From Pseudomonadota bacterium (lineage in GTDB: Bacteria; Pseudomonadota; Gammaproteobacteria; Xanthomonadales; Rhodanobacteraceae), in the NCBI GenBank assembly GCA_023388255.1, contig JAEWGO010000008.1, forward strand, positions 62,001-126,000: a DNA stretch of 64,000 nt. The letters are read 5' to 3'. Below, in pieces: positions 1-8,714 of the stretch. Under the pieces are notes generated by a model. The model saw nothing but the letters and a program-made list of their open reading frames with translations, had not been told where the DNA came from and did not search any database. The stretch's first letter is position 1, and the number at the start of each line of letters is the position of its first letter. Both the position numbers and the translations under genes were made by a program.

Positions 1-1091
1 CGCCGCGTGACCACTTCGCGGCGATGGCGGATGAACGCATCGAGGATCTCGCGCAGGCCAAGCGTGCGCGGCTGGCCATCGAGCAACGCCACCATGTTGA
101 TGCCGAACGTGACCTGCAACTGCGTCTGCTGGAACAGGTTGTTCAGCAGCACGTCGGCCGAGGTGTCGCGGCGCACTTCGATGACGACGCGCAGGCCGTC
201 CTTGTCCGATTCGTCGCGCAGCTCGGTGATGCCTTCGATGCGCTTTTCCTTGACCAGCTCGGCGATCTTCTCGATCAACCGCGCCTTGTTCACCTGGAAC
301 GGCAGTTCGGTGACGATGATCGTCTCGCGGCCGTTGTCCTCGGTCTCGATCTCGGCCTTGGCGCGCACGAGGATGCGGCCGCGCCCGGTCTTGTACGCCT
401 CGACGATGCCGGCAGCGCCGTTGATGATGCCGGCGGTCGGGAAGTCCGGGCCGGGAATGATCTGCATCAGGTCGTCGAAGCCGAGTTCCGGATCGTCGAT
501 CAGCGCGATGCAGGCGGACAGCACTTCGGCGAGATTGTGCGGCGGCACGTTCGTCGCCATGCCGACCGCGATGCCGGCCGAGCCGTTGACCAGCAGGTTC
601 GGGATGCGCGTCGGCAGGACGGTTGGTTCAAGTTCCTTTTCGTCGTAGTTCGGCTGATAGTCGACGGTTTCCTTGTCGATGTCGGCCAGCAGTTCCGAGG
701 AAAGACGTTCGAGGCGGCACTCGGTATAGCGCATCGCCGCCGCTTCATCGCCATCGACCGAGCCGAAGTTGCCCTGGCCGTCGATCAGCGTGTAGCGCAT
801 CGAGAAATCCTGCGCCATGCGCACCAGCGCGTCATAGATGGACGAGTCGCCGTGCGGATGATATTTACCCATCACGTCACCGACCACGCGCGCGCACTTC
901 ACGTACGGGCGATTCCACACCGTGCTGGATTCGTGCATCGCGTACAGGGTGCGCCGATGCACCGGCTTCAGGCCATCGCGCACGTCGGGCAGCGCACGCC
1001 CGACGATCACGCTCATCGCGTAGTCGAGATAACTCTTGCGGACTTCGTCCTCGATGTTGACGCGAATGATTTCTTTGGCCAGCTCAGCCAT
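1..1091 (-). CDS. gyrA: DNA gyrase subunit A, N-terminal part (cut by window start)
   Basis: GyrA is the breakage-reunion subunit of DNA gyrase, which introduces negative supercoils as an A2B2 complex. The visible N-terminal 363 residues begin MAELAKEIIRVNIEDEV and cover the winged-helix and part of the tower domain. The catalytic tyrosine is Tyr122 (context RYTE, codon at 726-728). The quinolone-determining region reads HPHGDSSIYD, with Ser83 (codon 843-845) and Asp87 (831-833), the usual quinolone-sensitive residues. The ATG at 1089-1091 is preceded by an AGAGG Shine-Dalgarno about 7 bases upstream. The 3' end lies outside the window. A long open frame on the opposite strand here is a GC-bias shadow. 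Confidence 0.98.
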   Translation of the reverse strand, partial: MAELAKEIIRVNIEDEVRKSYLDYAMSVIVGRALPDVRDGLKPVHRRTLYAMHESSTVWNRPYVKCARVVGDVMGKYHPHGDSSIYDALVRMAQDFSMRYTLIDGQGNFGSVDGDEAAAMRYTECRLERLSSELLADIDKETVDYQPNYDEKELEPTVLPTRIPNLLVNGSAGIAVGMATNVPPHNLAEVLSACIALIDDPELGFDDLMQIIPGPDFPTAGIINGAAGIVEAYKTGRGRILVRAKAEIETEDNGRETIIVTELPFQVNKARLIEKIAELVKEKRIEGITELRDESDKDGLRVVIEVRRDTSADVLLNNLFQQTQLQVTFGINMVALLDGQPRTLGLREILDAFIRHRREVVTR

Positions 1092-1221
1092 CAGGGAACC
1101 TCTGCAAAATCGGGGATTCGGGAGGCGATCACGCGATGGACAGGAGCTTTTCGCGCCGCCCGGAACAGCGTGCCCGGGACAACCTGCGCGAACGCCAACC
1201 ACATGCGTGAAGGCAACATGA

Positions 1222-1231
1222 AATCATAGCA
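1222..1231 (-). promoter_or_regulatory. candidate extended -10 promoter of gyrA
   Basis: On the minus strand the sequence reads TGCTATGAT, an extended -10 (TGn plus TATGAT). The hexamer is at 1223-1228, about 130 bases upstream of the gyrA ATG. No good -35 is present at 16-18 bp, which fits the extended -10 class. Inferred from sequence only. Confidence 0.35.
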
Positions 1232-1313
1232 CGAACAGGCGCTTCACGCAGCCGTTTTTCCCTGATTTCAGCGGCACTTAGCGCGCAACGACTTCACTTC
1301 GAACTCCCGGCAG

Positions 1314-1338
1314 CCCCGAGGTATCGAAGGGCGATCCG
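1314..1338. repeat. partial copy of the GAGGTATCGAAGGG dispersed repeat
   Basis: The stretch CCCGAGGTATCGAAGGGCGA shares its core with the sites at 16939-16970 and 26011-26031. Only one half of the palindrome is well kept here. Confidence 0.6.
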
Positions 1339-1394
1339 CGCAGACTTTCACTGGCTGGGCATCTCAATCGATCCTTCACCCGTACCTGCGCCAC

Positions 1395-1420
1395 GAACTC
1401 TCCCACAAGCGGGAGAGTTC
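1395..1420. repeat. perfect hairpin GAACTCTCCC-6-GGGAGAGTTC
   Basis: Ten-base perfect inverted repeat with a 6-base loop, downstream of the GtrA-family gene and upstream of gyrA. It has no T-run on either strand, so it is not a classical intrinsic terminator. It resembles the CTCTCCC-GGGAGAG palindromes scattered in Xanthomonadales genomes, and similar degenerate blocks follow it. Confidence 0.5.
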
Positions 1421-1706
1421 ATCAGCCGTCTTGTGGCAACGAGACCGCTCTTCCCCCTCCTCCCGTTCGCAGGAGAACCTGGCCTGTCCTGCCTCTGTCG
1501 AGGGAGAGCGAGGACAATCGGAGGACGACGCCGTCCATCAGCAGCCATCCCTGGTGCGTGCCGCCGGGGTCCGTGTCTCGGGCCTCGTCCACTCGCGGTG
1601 ACCTCGACCTCATCCACGCCTTAGCGTAAGCCGCGCAGCAGGGCACGCGCACCCCGGTCCGCGCAAGGATGGCGACGAACATTCCGGCGGACACCACTTC
1701 AACGCT

Positions 1707-2117
1707 TCAGGCTGCGTTCTTGCGTGGCGCGCGGAAGATCCAGTATTTGGAACTCAGGAAGTTCACCGCCGCCCCGGCGACCGAGCCAGCGGCGACGCCG
1801 ATCGCCGGCCATTCGCGCACCAGCGGCCAGAACAATACGCAGGCGGCATAGGCGCCATAGTTCAGCGCGAAGCCGCAGGCCATTGCGATCAGGTAGCGCA
1901 GCAATTCGCGGCGACGGCTGCCGCCGCTGTGACCGGCAAACGTATAACGCCGGTTGAAGCTCCAGGTCGTGGTCGCGGCGGCGAGGAACGAGACGACACG
2001 CGCGCCATACGGATTCACCGCGAACTCGCGCACGAGGAACTGCACGATGCCGGCATCGACGACGAAGCCGATCGCACCGCTGATCCCGAACAGGAGAAGT
2101 TGCCGCCGCAGCGCCAT
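1707..2117 (-). CDS. GtrA-family membrane protein
   Basis: A 136-residue, very hydrophobic protein of the GtrA family (four transmembrane helices). Family members are thought to help move polyprenyl-linked sugars across the inner membrane in O-antigen or wall glycosylation. The typical signature is visible: an N-terminal LLFGISGAIGFVVDAGI helix, then TTTWSFNRRYTF, then two more helices and a C-terminal SSKYWIF. The ATG at 2115-2117 gives a family-length protein 29 bases after the mtnA stop, so it is probably co-transcribed with mtnA. No glycosyltransferase partner is adjacent, so the substrate is unknown. Confidence 0.85.
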   Translation of the reverse strand: MALRRQLLLFGISGAIGFVVDAGIVQFLVREFAVNPYGARVVSFLAAATTTWSFNRRYTFAGHSGGSRRRELLRYLIAMACGFALNYGAYAACVLFWPLVREWPAIGVAAGSVAGAAVNFLSSKYWIFRAPRKNAA

Positions 2118-2146
2118 CGTGCGAATCGCGTCCTCGGCGCCTGCGA

Positions 2147-3178
2147 TCAGCGCGCCGCGCCGAACAGCGCGGCCATGCGCAGTGCGTCCGGTCGCTCGAC
2201 GACGCCACGCTCGGTTACCAACGCATCGATCAGCGCGGCCGGCGTCACGTCGAATACCGGGTTCCACGCCTGCGCGCCTCCGACCACCGTGCGCTGCCCC
2301 GCATAGGCGAGCAGTTCGTCCGGCGAACGCAATTCGATCTCGATGTCGGCACCGCTCGCGGTCGACATGTCGACCGTCGACGACGGCGCCACCACCATGA
2401 ACTTCACGCCGTGATGACGCGCGGCGATCGCGAGCTGATACGTGCCGATCTTGTTTGCGGTGTCGCCGTTCGCCGCGATGCGATCGGCTCCGACGATCAC
2501 CCACTCCACCGCGCCGGTGTTCATCAGATGCGCCGCCGCCGAATCGGCGACCAGCGTCGCAGGAATGCCATCGCGCAGAAGCTCCCAGATCGTCAGGCGC
2601 GCGCCCTGCAGCCACGGTCGCGTCTCGCCAGCAAACACGCGCGCGATGCGTCCTGCGCCGACGCCGGCACGGATCACGCCGAGCGCGGTGCCAAAACCTG
2701 CCGTCGCCAGCGAACCGGTGTTGCAATGGGTCAGCACGCCGACACCGTCGCCGAGCAGCGCTGCGCCGAGTTCGCCCATGTGACGGTTCGCAGCGAGATC
2801 CTCGTCCTGGATCGCCTGCGCCTCGCGCGCAAGCGTCGCTGCATCCGCGCCGCGCGCACATGCCGCCTTCATGCGATCCAGCGCCCACATCAGGTTTACC
2901 GCAGTCGGTCGCGCCGCACGCAAGGTCGCCAACGCGTCGCCGACCCGCGTCGGATCGTCCTGCGCCGCCAGCACCACGCCCCACGCCGCGGCGATGCCGA
3001 TCGCCGGCGCACCGCGCACGACCAGATTGCGGATCGCCATCGCGACCGCGTTCGCATCGCGGCAATCGATATAGGTTTCCTCGGCCGGCAAACGACGCTG
3101 GTCGAGCAGACGCAGATGGTCGCCCTGCCAGATCACGGCGCGGATCGAATCGTGGCTCGTCATGGATTGCGTGGTCAT
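2147..3178 (-). CDS. mtnA: S-methyl-5-thioribose-1-phosphate isomerase
   Basis: MtnA converts 5-methylthioribose-1-phosphate to methylthioribulose-1-phosphate in the methionine salvage pathway. The 343-residue product matches the family length and carries the expected blocks: VVRGAPAIGIAAAWG near residue 60, the catalytic cysteine region THCNTGSLATAGFGTALG, and the aspartate in VGADRIAANGDTANKIGT. It belongs to the eIF2B-alpha/beta/delta-like superfamily. I chose the ATG at 3176-3178 (MTTQSMTSHDSIRAVIW); the frame stays open upstream but lacks similarity to the family. mtnA near gyrA is a common Xanthomonadales arrangement, here with a GtrA gene between them. Confidence 0.95.
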   Translation of the reverse strand: MTTQSMTSHDSIRAVIWQGDHLRLLDQRRLPAEETYIDCRDANAVAMAIRNLVVRGAPAIGIAAAWGVVLAAQDDPTRVGDALATLRAARPTAVNLMWALDRMKAACARGADAATLAREAQAIQDEDLAANRHMGELGAALLGDGVGVLTHCNTGSLATAGFGTALGVIRAGVGAGRIARVFAGETRPWLQGARLTIWELLRDGIPATLVADSAAAHLMNTGAVEWVIVGADRIAANGDTANKIGTYQLAIAARHHGVKFMVVAPSSTVDMSTASGADIEIELRSPDELLAYAGQRTVVGGAQAWNPVFDVTPAALIDALVTERGVVERPDALRMAALFGAAR

Positions 3179-3355
3179 CGGAAATCGCCGCCGGTCGCGC
3201 CGGCCGTGCGATGCACGCGGCGAAGAATTCATCGGGCGCGCAGCGTACCAGCGCGTATGCGGATCGGCCAGCATGCGGGCGCCAGCAGCGCACGAAACGC
3301 ACACGGCAAAACGCCGCGCAATGAACACATTGCACGGCGTCGTTTGCGAACTACG

Positions 3356-3430
3356 TGGTGGGCGGTGCAGGGATCGAACCTGCGACCCTTGCCGTGTGAA
3401 GGCAATGCTCTACCGCTGAGCTAACCGCCC
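3356..3430 (-). tRNA. tRNA-Val (anticodon CAC)
   Basis: A cloverleaf can be folded on the minus strand: acceptor GGGCGGT/ACCGCCC, D-arm TTAGCTCAGCGGTAGAGC, anticodon loop TTCACAC (anticodon CAC, reading GUG), T-arm with GGTTCGATCC, discriminator A and an encoded CCA at the 3' end. It sits 36 bases downstream of a tRNA-Thr on the same strand, so the two are probably one transcript. Confidence 0.97.
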
Positions 3431-3466
3431 CTCCGATCGCCGCGCACGAGGCGCGGTGACGGAAAG

Positions 3467-3542
3467 TGGTGCCGGAGAAGGGAGTCGAACCCCCGACCTA
3501 CGCATTACGAATGCGCCGCTCTACCAACTGAGCTACTCCGGC
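3467..3542 (-). tRNA. tRNA-Thr (anticodon CGT)
   Basis: Minus-strand cloverleaf: acceptor GCCGGAG/CTCCGGC, D-arm TAGCTCAGTTGGTAGAGC, anticodon loop TTCGTAA (anticodon CGT, reading ACG), T-arm with GGTTCGACTCC and encoded CCA. It precedes the tRNA-Val and follows pilE by about 100 bases. Confidence 0.97.
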
Positions 3543-3639
3543 AGGGGCGCGGAGTATAGACAGTCGATGAGAGCGCGGCAACCTCTTCACTCATCACGCA
3601 ACCGCAACTGTCATCGCGCCTCATCGCTCCGGATGGAAT

Positions 3640-4104
3640 CTACCAGCAAGCCCCGTTCTTTCCGGTGTCGTCGGGCGACCTCTTGGCTCCCGCGTTGTTG
3701 ATTTCCAGATACCCGCAGCTGTCGCCGGTTTGCGCCCCGGCAGGAGTGACCCTTACCCAGTAACTTTGCGTGTCTCCCGTGGGGCCCGCCTGCAGCGACC
3801 CGGTGTAGTACCCATTCTCGGAAGTCGAAGCCGCACTGTTGAAGCCGAGGTCGGAAAGCACATCCGCATAGCGATTGAAGTTCGTGTAATAGCGCTCCTG
3901 TGCACTGGCAAGTTGCATCGCTAACGCATGGCCCTCCGAACGATGAGCGCGGAAGACATACCGGGTATAGCTCGGCAGGGCGATCGCCGCAAGGATCGCG
4001 ATGATCGCCACCACGATCATCAATTCGATCAGTGTGAAGCCCCTGTGTCGCTCCCGCCATGCATCATCATGCGACGACACCCATTGCGTTGACCGCTTGA
4101 ACAT
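3640..4104 (-). CDS. pilE: type IV pilin / minor pilin PilE-like
   Basis: A 154-residue type IVa pilin-like protein. The class III leader ends RERHRG before FTLIELMIVV; PilD should cut after the glycine, and Glu5 is present. The hydrophobic N-terminal helix is followed by a globular domain with two cysteines near the C-terminus (DSCGYL and NGACW), fitting the D-region disulfide loop. The ATG at 4104 has an AGGGG Shine-Dalgarno 8 bases upstream; an in-frame ATG at 4110 would sit too close to it. It is last in the fimT-pilV-pilW-pilX-pilY1-pilE operon, which makes it the PilE minor pilin rather than the major pilin PilA. Confidence 0.9.
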   Translation of the reverse strand: MFKRSTQWVSSHDDAWRERHRGFTLIELMIVVAIIAILAAIALPSYTRYVFRAHRSEGHALAMQLASAQERYYTNFNRYADVLSDLGFNSAASTSENGYYTGSLQAGPTGDTQSYWVRVTPAGAQTGDSCGYLEINNAGAKRSPDDTGKNGACW

Positions 4105-4163
4105 GCTCATCACCCCTGCCTGATTCCGACTGAAGCTCTCCGGCACTCCATTTCCGCACCGCA

Positions 4164-7100
4164 CTAGAACAGATCCAGCAGCTCGCGCCATGCCGCGCGA
4201 TACCAATAGTTGTCTTTTATCTGGAGGTTGTTGATGCCTGCGATGCCGATCGCGCCACCACCGATCAGCATATAGGGGGACAACTCACCTGTTGTCGGGA
4301 TCGCACCGGAGATGTCCACCTTGCCGGATGTGACATAGCCATTCGGTGGCGTCCCGCCCGCCGGCGATACCCCAGCAGCCGAGCCCGTCGCGGCGTTCAG
4401 CACGATGAGCGCGCCCCGCCGTCCGGGCGTGCAAGGATCGTCGCTGGTCGGAATCAACGTCGGCAAAATCACCGTGTTGTTCGCATCCACTGCGTAAGGC
4501 GTGACGACGTTGCGCTCACCTTGCTCGGCGGCGATATCGAGAGGAAGAGTCCAACCCCGAACGACTCCGGGAGTTGAAATCGCTGTCGTGGTAACGAATC
4601 GGTTCGGGGGAACCGACGTGTCTTCCTTCATGCCTTGCACCATCAGATTCGCTTGCGCGATCGGATAGCTTGGGGATGCCAAGCCTTGGTCGTAAATGCC
4701 ATAGAACGACTGAGCGGGAATTGCGCTGCTGCGGTCGGTCTTGCCGACGAACTTGCCCGTACCGAAGATCCAGACGATTCCGCGCGAATCCGGATTCCGC
4801 ATGCCGACGGGCATCACCGAAACCGGGCATTGCCCAACCGCCGTGCATTTCCCACTCGCGCTGCCGTTGGTCGCGTTGGACGGATAGGTCTTGAACATCA
4901 GATCCACCTTCCACTGCGCTGGATCCGAGCTTTGCAAATCGAAGCGCCAGACATTGCCGGCGAGATCGCCGGCAACCGCCACATCGTCGACCTGGTCACT
5001 GCTCAAGTCGTATACGCCAGGCGTCGACAACCCATAGGTCACGGTGCTGCCGAACTGCGGCGCTGTCTCTGTCTTGATTTCCCTGACCAGCGTCCCGGTT
5101 TCGAGGTCGATGACCAGCAGGGACGTCTTGGCGGCCGCGGAGTCAATACTGGCGGGATCGTCATAGGAGTCGGTGGTGGGCCCATTCGGGAAATATCCGC
5201 TCGAAACCAGCACCGCCCACTTGCCGTTGTTGAGACGAACAATCTGCGGACTGCCGTAGGTATAGCCGAGGTCAGCACCATTGCTGGAGGTATTGCTGTA
5301 CTCCCAGAGCACGGTCGTGCTGGCGGCTGCCTCGGTCACCGCGGCCGGCGCGCTGACATCCAATGCATAAACCGCGCGGCCGCCAAGTCGCAACGATCCC
5401 ACCAACACGGTACGCCACTTGCCGTTGATGAAAACATCCTGCACGGATGGTTTGGAATCGACGCCCGGCGTAAGGCCGCGCGCCTTGTCCGTCATGCGCG
5501 TCATGTTGCCGTTGGCAATCAGCGTGCGCGGAATGTAGGCCCAGCGCTCGGTTCCGTCGACCGCGTTGAAAGCATGCAGCATGCCATCATTGGATGCCGC
5601 ATAAACGGTCGCCGGCCGGCTCAGGTTGTCGTTCACGAAATGCGCATAGTCGTCATTGGTTCCAGCCACCGCGTCCTCGGGCGAACCGGAAGGGAACGTA
5701 TTGGACCAGCCACTTTCGGGGGTCGCGTTGTAAATCGGTTGCGCGTTGACTATCGCGCCCAACAGCGAACCGCGACGGCGGAACTGGGGAGTACCACCCA
5801 CTTCATACGTGCGGTCACCACGCAGATAGGTGACACGCTTGTCGCCATAGTTGTCGAGGGTCCAGCTCGCCTGGTTAGAGGAAGCCGCAATCGAATTCGG
5901 ATTGGTATTCAGCAATTTTTGCTGCGCGGCACTGAGGCTCCCCCAGCGGAATGAAATACCGCTTCCTGTGCTTCCGTCGGTGGAAGTGAGGATGACGCGT
6001 GAATCCTGATCGCGCGCCGTCTTCGCTCCGTTCGGGCAATTCCCGCCCGTAAGGGTGCAGCCGGCCTCCCACTTCTTGATAGGCGTCATCGGATTGCCGT
6101 TGGCATCGAACGAAACGACGCGACTCAGGTTGCCGGACCAGTCGCCGCTGTCGTAGCCGCCGCTGAACGCCGCTGCGCCGGCGAACGCGAATGGAAGGCT
6201 GAACGTCGGCTGGGTGGAGGATGTACTGCGCAGCAGTACGTTGGAGAGGATTGCAGTCAGGTACCGAACGAGACTACCCGGATCACTCGCACTGAAGTAC
6301 GAACCACGCCCATTGATCGCCGCGTGCCACGTATCGTCGATCGCAGGCGCCGAGTTGTTGGCAGGCTTCGGCCACCCCTTGCTCCCGGTCGAGTTCTTAA
6401 TCCCCTTGCGCAGCAAGCAAAGGTCATTGCTCGAATCGACGCAATCGACATCATCCGAATAGGTGAGATTTCCGGCAATGCCCAAAGTCACCATGAACTG
6501 GACGACATGCTGCCAGGACGCCGGGTCGTTTGCCGGATTGAAATAGATTTCCGTATTGTTCAACGGGTCATTGTCAGGCGGCGCCGCACCCGGATCGAAA
6601 GCCGACGATCCGGTAATACCCGTTGTCTTGTCGGGAACATACGGCGCCACGTTGTTCTTGAGATCCGGGCGAAGATCGGTCGCCCAGTAGTTGAATGCGA
6701 TATTCGCAAGCGACGAGGTGTATTTGGTACCGACAACATCCCAGAAAACACGCGACTCGGGCGCCGTCGCGCTGTATGTCATGCCAGACGACTTCCCGTC
6801 AGGCACCGGCAACGTGACATCGGTCTGGGAGTCCCGGAATGGACTAGGCAACGTCGGATCGCCCTCGTTCCAGTAGCCATCCGTTACCAGCATGTGGAAA
6901 TTCTGGCGACACGACAATTCGCGCGCGGGCGCTCCGGAGCTTGCGTCCGCTGGCTGCCAATACGGATCGAGCAGGTTCCCGGTCGCGGCCGTATTGCCAT
7001 TGCCCCGCATGAAAAACTTTCCCGCCCGGATAGTCGCCGCGCGGTCCGGCGTGCTGCCGCTTGCGCCAGTCTGGAATATCCAGTTGAAAAATGCGCTGCG

Positions 7101-8024
7101 ATAGCAGGCGGGTTGGCCGCCGGTACCGAACGTCACGGACGGATCTTGCGTCTTGCACGTGGCGTATGCGCTCGTATCGAACAGATTGGTGATGATACTT
7201 TTTGCGGGGAGATTGTATGTTCCGCTGTTGATCGCCTGATAGGCAGCGCGGATATTGCTGCCAAGGTTGCCGAATACGCGCGACAGCGCAGTGCGCGTCA
7301 TCATGTTGCGCGTGCGGTAGTACGAATACCAATTGGCCCAGTTCTGATAGCCCGTCGTTGCCACGCCGTCAATCGTTATCGCCGCATTGGTGACCGCAAC
7401 CGCGGTCCAGTTGGCGTCGGTATAGAGATTTGCGGTATTGGGCGTTGTCCCGGTACCGAGATCGTTCTTGCTATAGACGTAATAGTACGGACCACCACCT
7501 GCGATCGGGCTGGAACTATCCGCCGGGCACTTCCAACGGTTGCTTCCGGTATTCAGGAAGTTCGTGGTTGTTCCACTTCCCGACGGGCTCAGAGGGCGCT
7601 TTGCAGTAACGCCATCATTGATGACGGCCTTGAGTGTTGCGTCGGCATTCCCGAAATTGGATCCATCCGCATTGACGGGCGGCAGATAAAGTACATTGGG
7701 GTTGTAGTAGACCCCGTTCATCGATTCGCCCGCGAACTTGCCGGAGCCTCCGATGACACCCGCGCAATATGCCTTCTTGCCCGACCAGCCACCGCCATCG
7801 AATGGGCGATAGTCCCCCATGTAATCGGATGCCATGGAGCCCGAGTCATCGAACGTGACAAGAATGTTCGGATCAACCGATGACGTCAGGTCGGGAGGCG
7901 TGGTGCCGAGATCTACCGTTCCGGCCACTGCGGCGCGTGCAGAGGAATCCCACCCGGCGAGTGCCGTCGTGAGCGCAAGAAAACCGATCAGGCGCAAAGC
8001 GCGAAGGGTCGAGGTCGAGGTCAT
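4164..8024 (-). CDS. pilY1: type IV pilus tip adhesin / assembly factor PilY1
   Basis: A 1286-residue PilY1 homologue, a large secreted protein that sits at the pilus tip with the minor pilins and supports pilus extension, adhesion and surface sensing. An N-terminal signal peptide ends near ALAGWDSSARAA. A von Willebrand A-like region follows, with a MIDAS-type motif TFDDSGSM near residue 57. The C-terminal half is the PilY1 beta-propeller and carries a calcium-loop-like motif DLSSDQVDDVAVAGD near residue 1005, followed by GNVWRFDL. I chose the ATG at 8024 because GGGAG lies 9 bases upstream. An alternative ATG at 8045 overlaps the pilX stop as ATGA and would add seven residues. pilE follows downstream. 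Confidence 0.95.
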   Translation of the reverse strand: MTSTSTLRALRLIGFLALTTALAGWDSSARAAVAGTVDLGTTPPDLTSSVDPNILVTFDDSGSMASDYMGDYRPFDGGGWSGKKAYCAGVIGGSGKFAGESMNGVYYNPNVLYLPPVNADGSNFGNADATLKAVINDGVTAKRPLSPSGSGTTTNFLNTGSNRWKCPADSSSPIAGGGPYYYVYSKNDLGTGTTPNTANLYTDANWTAVAVTNAAITIDGVATTGYQNWANWYSYYRTRNMMTRTALSRVFGNLGSNIRAAYQAINSGTYNLPAKSIITNLFDTSAYATCKTQDPSVTFGTGGQPACYRSAFFNWIFQTGASGSTPDRAATIRAGKFFMRGNGNTAATGNLLDPYWQPADASSGAPARELSCRQNFHMLVTDGYWNEGDPTLPSPFRDSQTDVTLPVPDGKSSGMTYSATAPESRVFWDVVGTKYTSSLANIAFNYWATDLRPDLKNNVAPYVPDKTTGITGSSAFDPGAAPPDNDPLNNTEIYFNPANDPASWQHVVQFMVTLGIAGNLTYSDDVDCVDSSNDLCLLRKGIKNSTGSKGWPKPANNSAPAIDDTWHAAINGRGSYFSASDPGSLVRYLTAILSNVLLRSTSSTQPTFSLPFAFAGAAAFSGGYDSGDWSGNLSRVVSFDANGNPMTPIKKWEAGCTLTGGNCPNGAKTARDQDSRVILTSTDGSTGSGISFRWGSLSAAQQKLLNTNPNSIAASSNQASWTLDNYGDKRVTYLRGDRTYEVGGTPQFRRRGSLLGAIVNAQPIYNATPESGWSNTFPSGSPEDAVAGTNDDYAHFVNDNLSRPATVYAASNDGMLHAFNAVDGTERWAYIPRTLIANGNMTRMTDKARGLTPGVDSKPSVQDVFINGKWRTVLVGSLRLGGRAVYALDVSAPAAVTEAAASTTVLWEYSNTSSNGADLGYTYGSPQIVRLNNGKWAVLVSSGYFPNGPTTDSYDDPASIDSAAAKTSLLVIDLETGTLVREIKTETAPQFGSTVTYGLSTPGVYDLSSDQVDDVAVAGDLAGNVWRFDLQSSDPAQWKVDLMFKTYPSNATNGSASGKCTAVGQCPVSVMPVGMRNPDSRGIVWIFGTGKFVGKTDRSSAIPAQSFYGIYDQGLASPSYPIAQANLMVQGMKEDTSVPPNRFVTTTAISTPGVVRGWTLPLDIAAEQGERNVVTPYAVDANNTVILPTLIPTSDDPCTPGRRGALIVLNAATGSAAGVSPAGGTPPNGYVTSGKVDISGAIPTTGELSPYMLIGGGAIGIAGINNLQIKDNYWYRAAWRELLDLF

Positions 8025-8041
8025 GGCGAGGCGCTCCCGGC

Positions 8042-8692
8042 TCATGGCGTGGGTGGTGTATAGGTATTCGGCGTAGTTGCCGAGAACACGCTTTCAGTGG
8101 CGCGGACGACCGTGTCGTTGCCGCCCTGGCTGCGAGCGGTAATGCGGAAGAAGTCGCGACTGCCAGGAACGCCGGCCTTTTCCTGCTGGATGGACCCCCC
8201 GCGGCGCCCGGCACCGGAGGGCACATCGGGCCCCAGGTCTTCGATCAGATATCTCGGCTGGCTTGCAACCGATGCAGTCGCGACGGTTCCGGACAGACCA
8301 CTGACCCCGAGATAGGCGCGACCGCCATCACTGGCGACTGGCAACCAGGTCTTGGATGTGCGAAATGCCTGCGCGGTCGCATCGAGCTTTCCCTTCAACA
8401 CCGTATAGACACAATCGGTTCCGCCACCCGAAATGCAGGGCGGCATCGGACGCGCAGTGGTCGCATTGTAGGCAAGGTTCCACAGATACGACTCGCCCCC
8501 ACGCAGCGCACTCTCGGCTCCCATCAAACCAAGTTGCCGGTTGCGCATGCTGCCGGTCATCTTTTCCTGCAGAATCGACGTGCTGGTTGCAGCGAGCCCC
8601 AGTAACGTCAGGATAATCAGGAATATGAGCGCCACGAAAAGCACGGCTCCCGCTTGTGCGTGCCGGGTCGGAGCTTGAAATCGAGAGTCCAT
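8042..8692 (-). CDS. pilX: type IV pilus minor pilin PilX
   Basis: A 216-residue PilX-type minor pilin. The N-terminus contains QAGAVLFVALIFLIILTLLG followed by SILQEKM, the pattern of the PilX N-terminal domain. As in other PilX proteins the leader region reads QAGA rather than G-F-T-L-I-E. The ATG at 8692 has AGGTGGA about 5 bases upstream; an ATG at 8725 would overlap the pilW stop and add an atypical N-terminus. It lies between pilW and pilY1 in the priming operon. With PilV, PilW, FimT, PilE and PilY1 it should form the pilus-initiating tip complex. Confidence 0.92.
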   Translation of the reverse strand: MDSRFQAPTRHAQAGAVLFVALIFLIILTLLGLAATSTSILQEKMTGSMRNRQLGLMGAESALRGGESYLWNLAYNATTARPMPPCISGGGTDCVYTVLKGKLDATAQAFRTSKTWLPVASDGGRAYLGVSGLSGTVATASVASQPRYLIEDLGPDVPSGAGRRGGSIQQEKAGVPGSRDFFRITARSQGGNDTVVRATESVFSATTPNTYTPPTP

Positions 8693-8714
8693 GACTTCCA
8701 CCTTGGCGAATTCG

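Larger units (their letters stand above)
1092..1706. other. 615-bp gap between the GtrA-family gene and gyrA
   Basis: No convincing gene is present; the short open frames here have no recognisable product and no consistent start signals. The gap holds the gyrA leader with a GAATCCCC motif near 1110-1122, a candidate promoter near 1225, a fragment of the GAGGTATCGAAGGG repeat at 1314-1338, and a perfect 10-bp hairpin at 1395-1420. After the hairpin come degenerate CTCCC/GGGAG blocks to about 1530. It looks like repeat-rich intergenic DNA. Confidence 0.6.

Noticed and set aside
24..1229. A 401-codon rightward frame across the gyrA 5' end.
   Set aside because: gyrA on the minus strand has all catalytic residues and a proper start; the rightward frame shows no similarity.
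1348..1697. Small genes in the gap upstream of gyrA.
   Set aside because: The frames overlap one another on both strands, have no credible ribosome sites and no recognisable domains.
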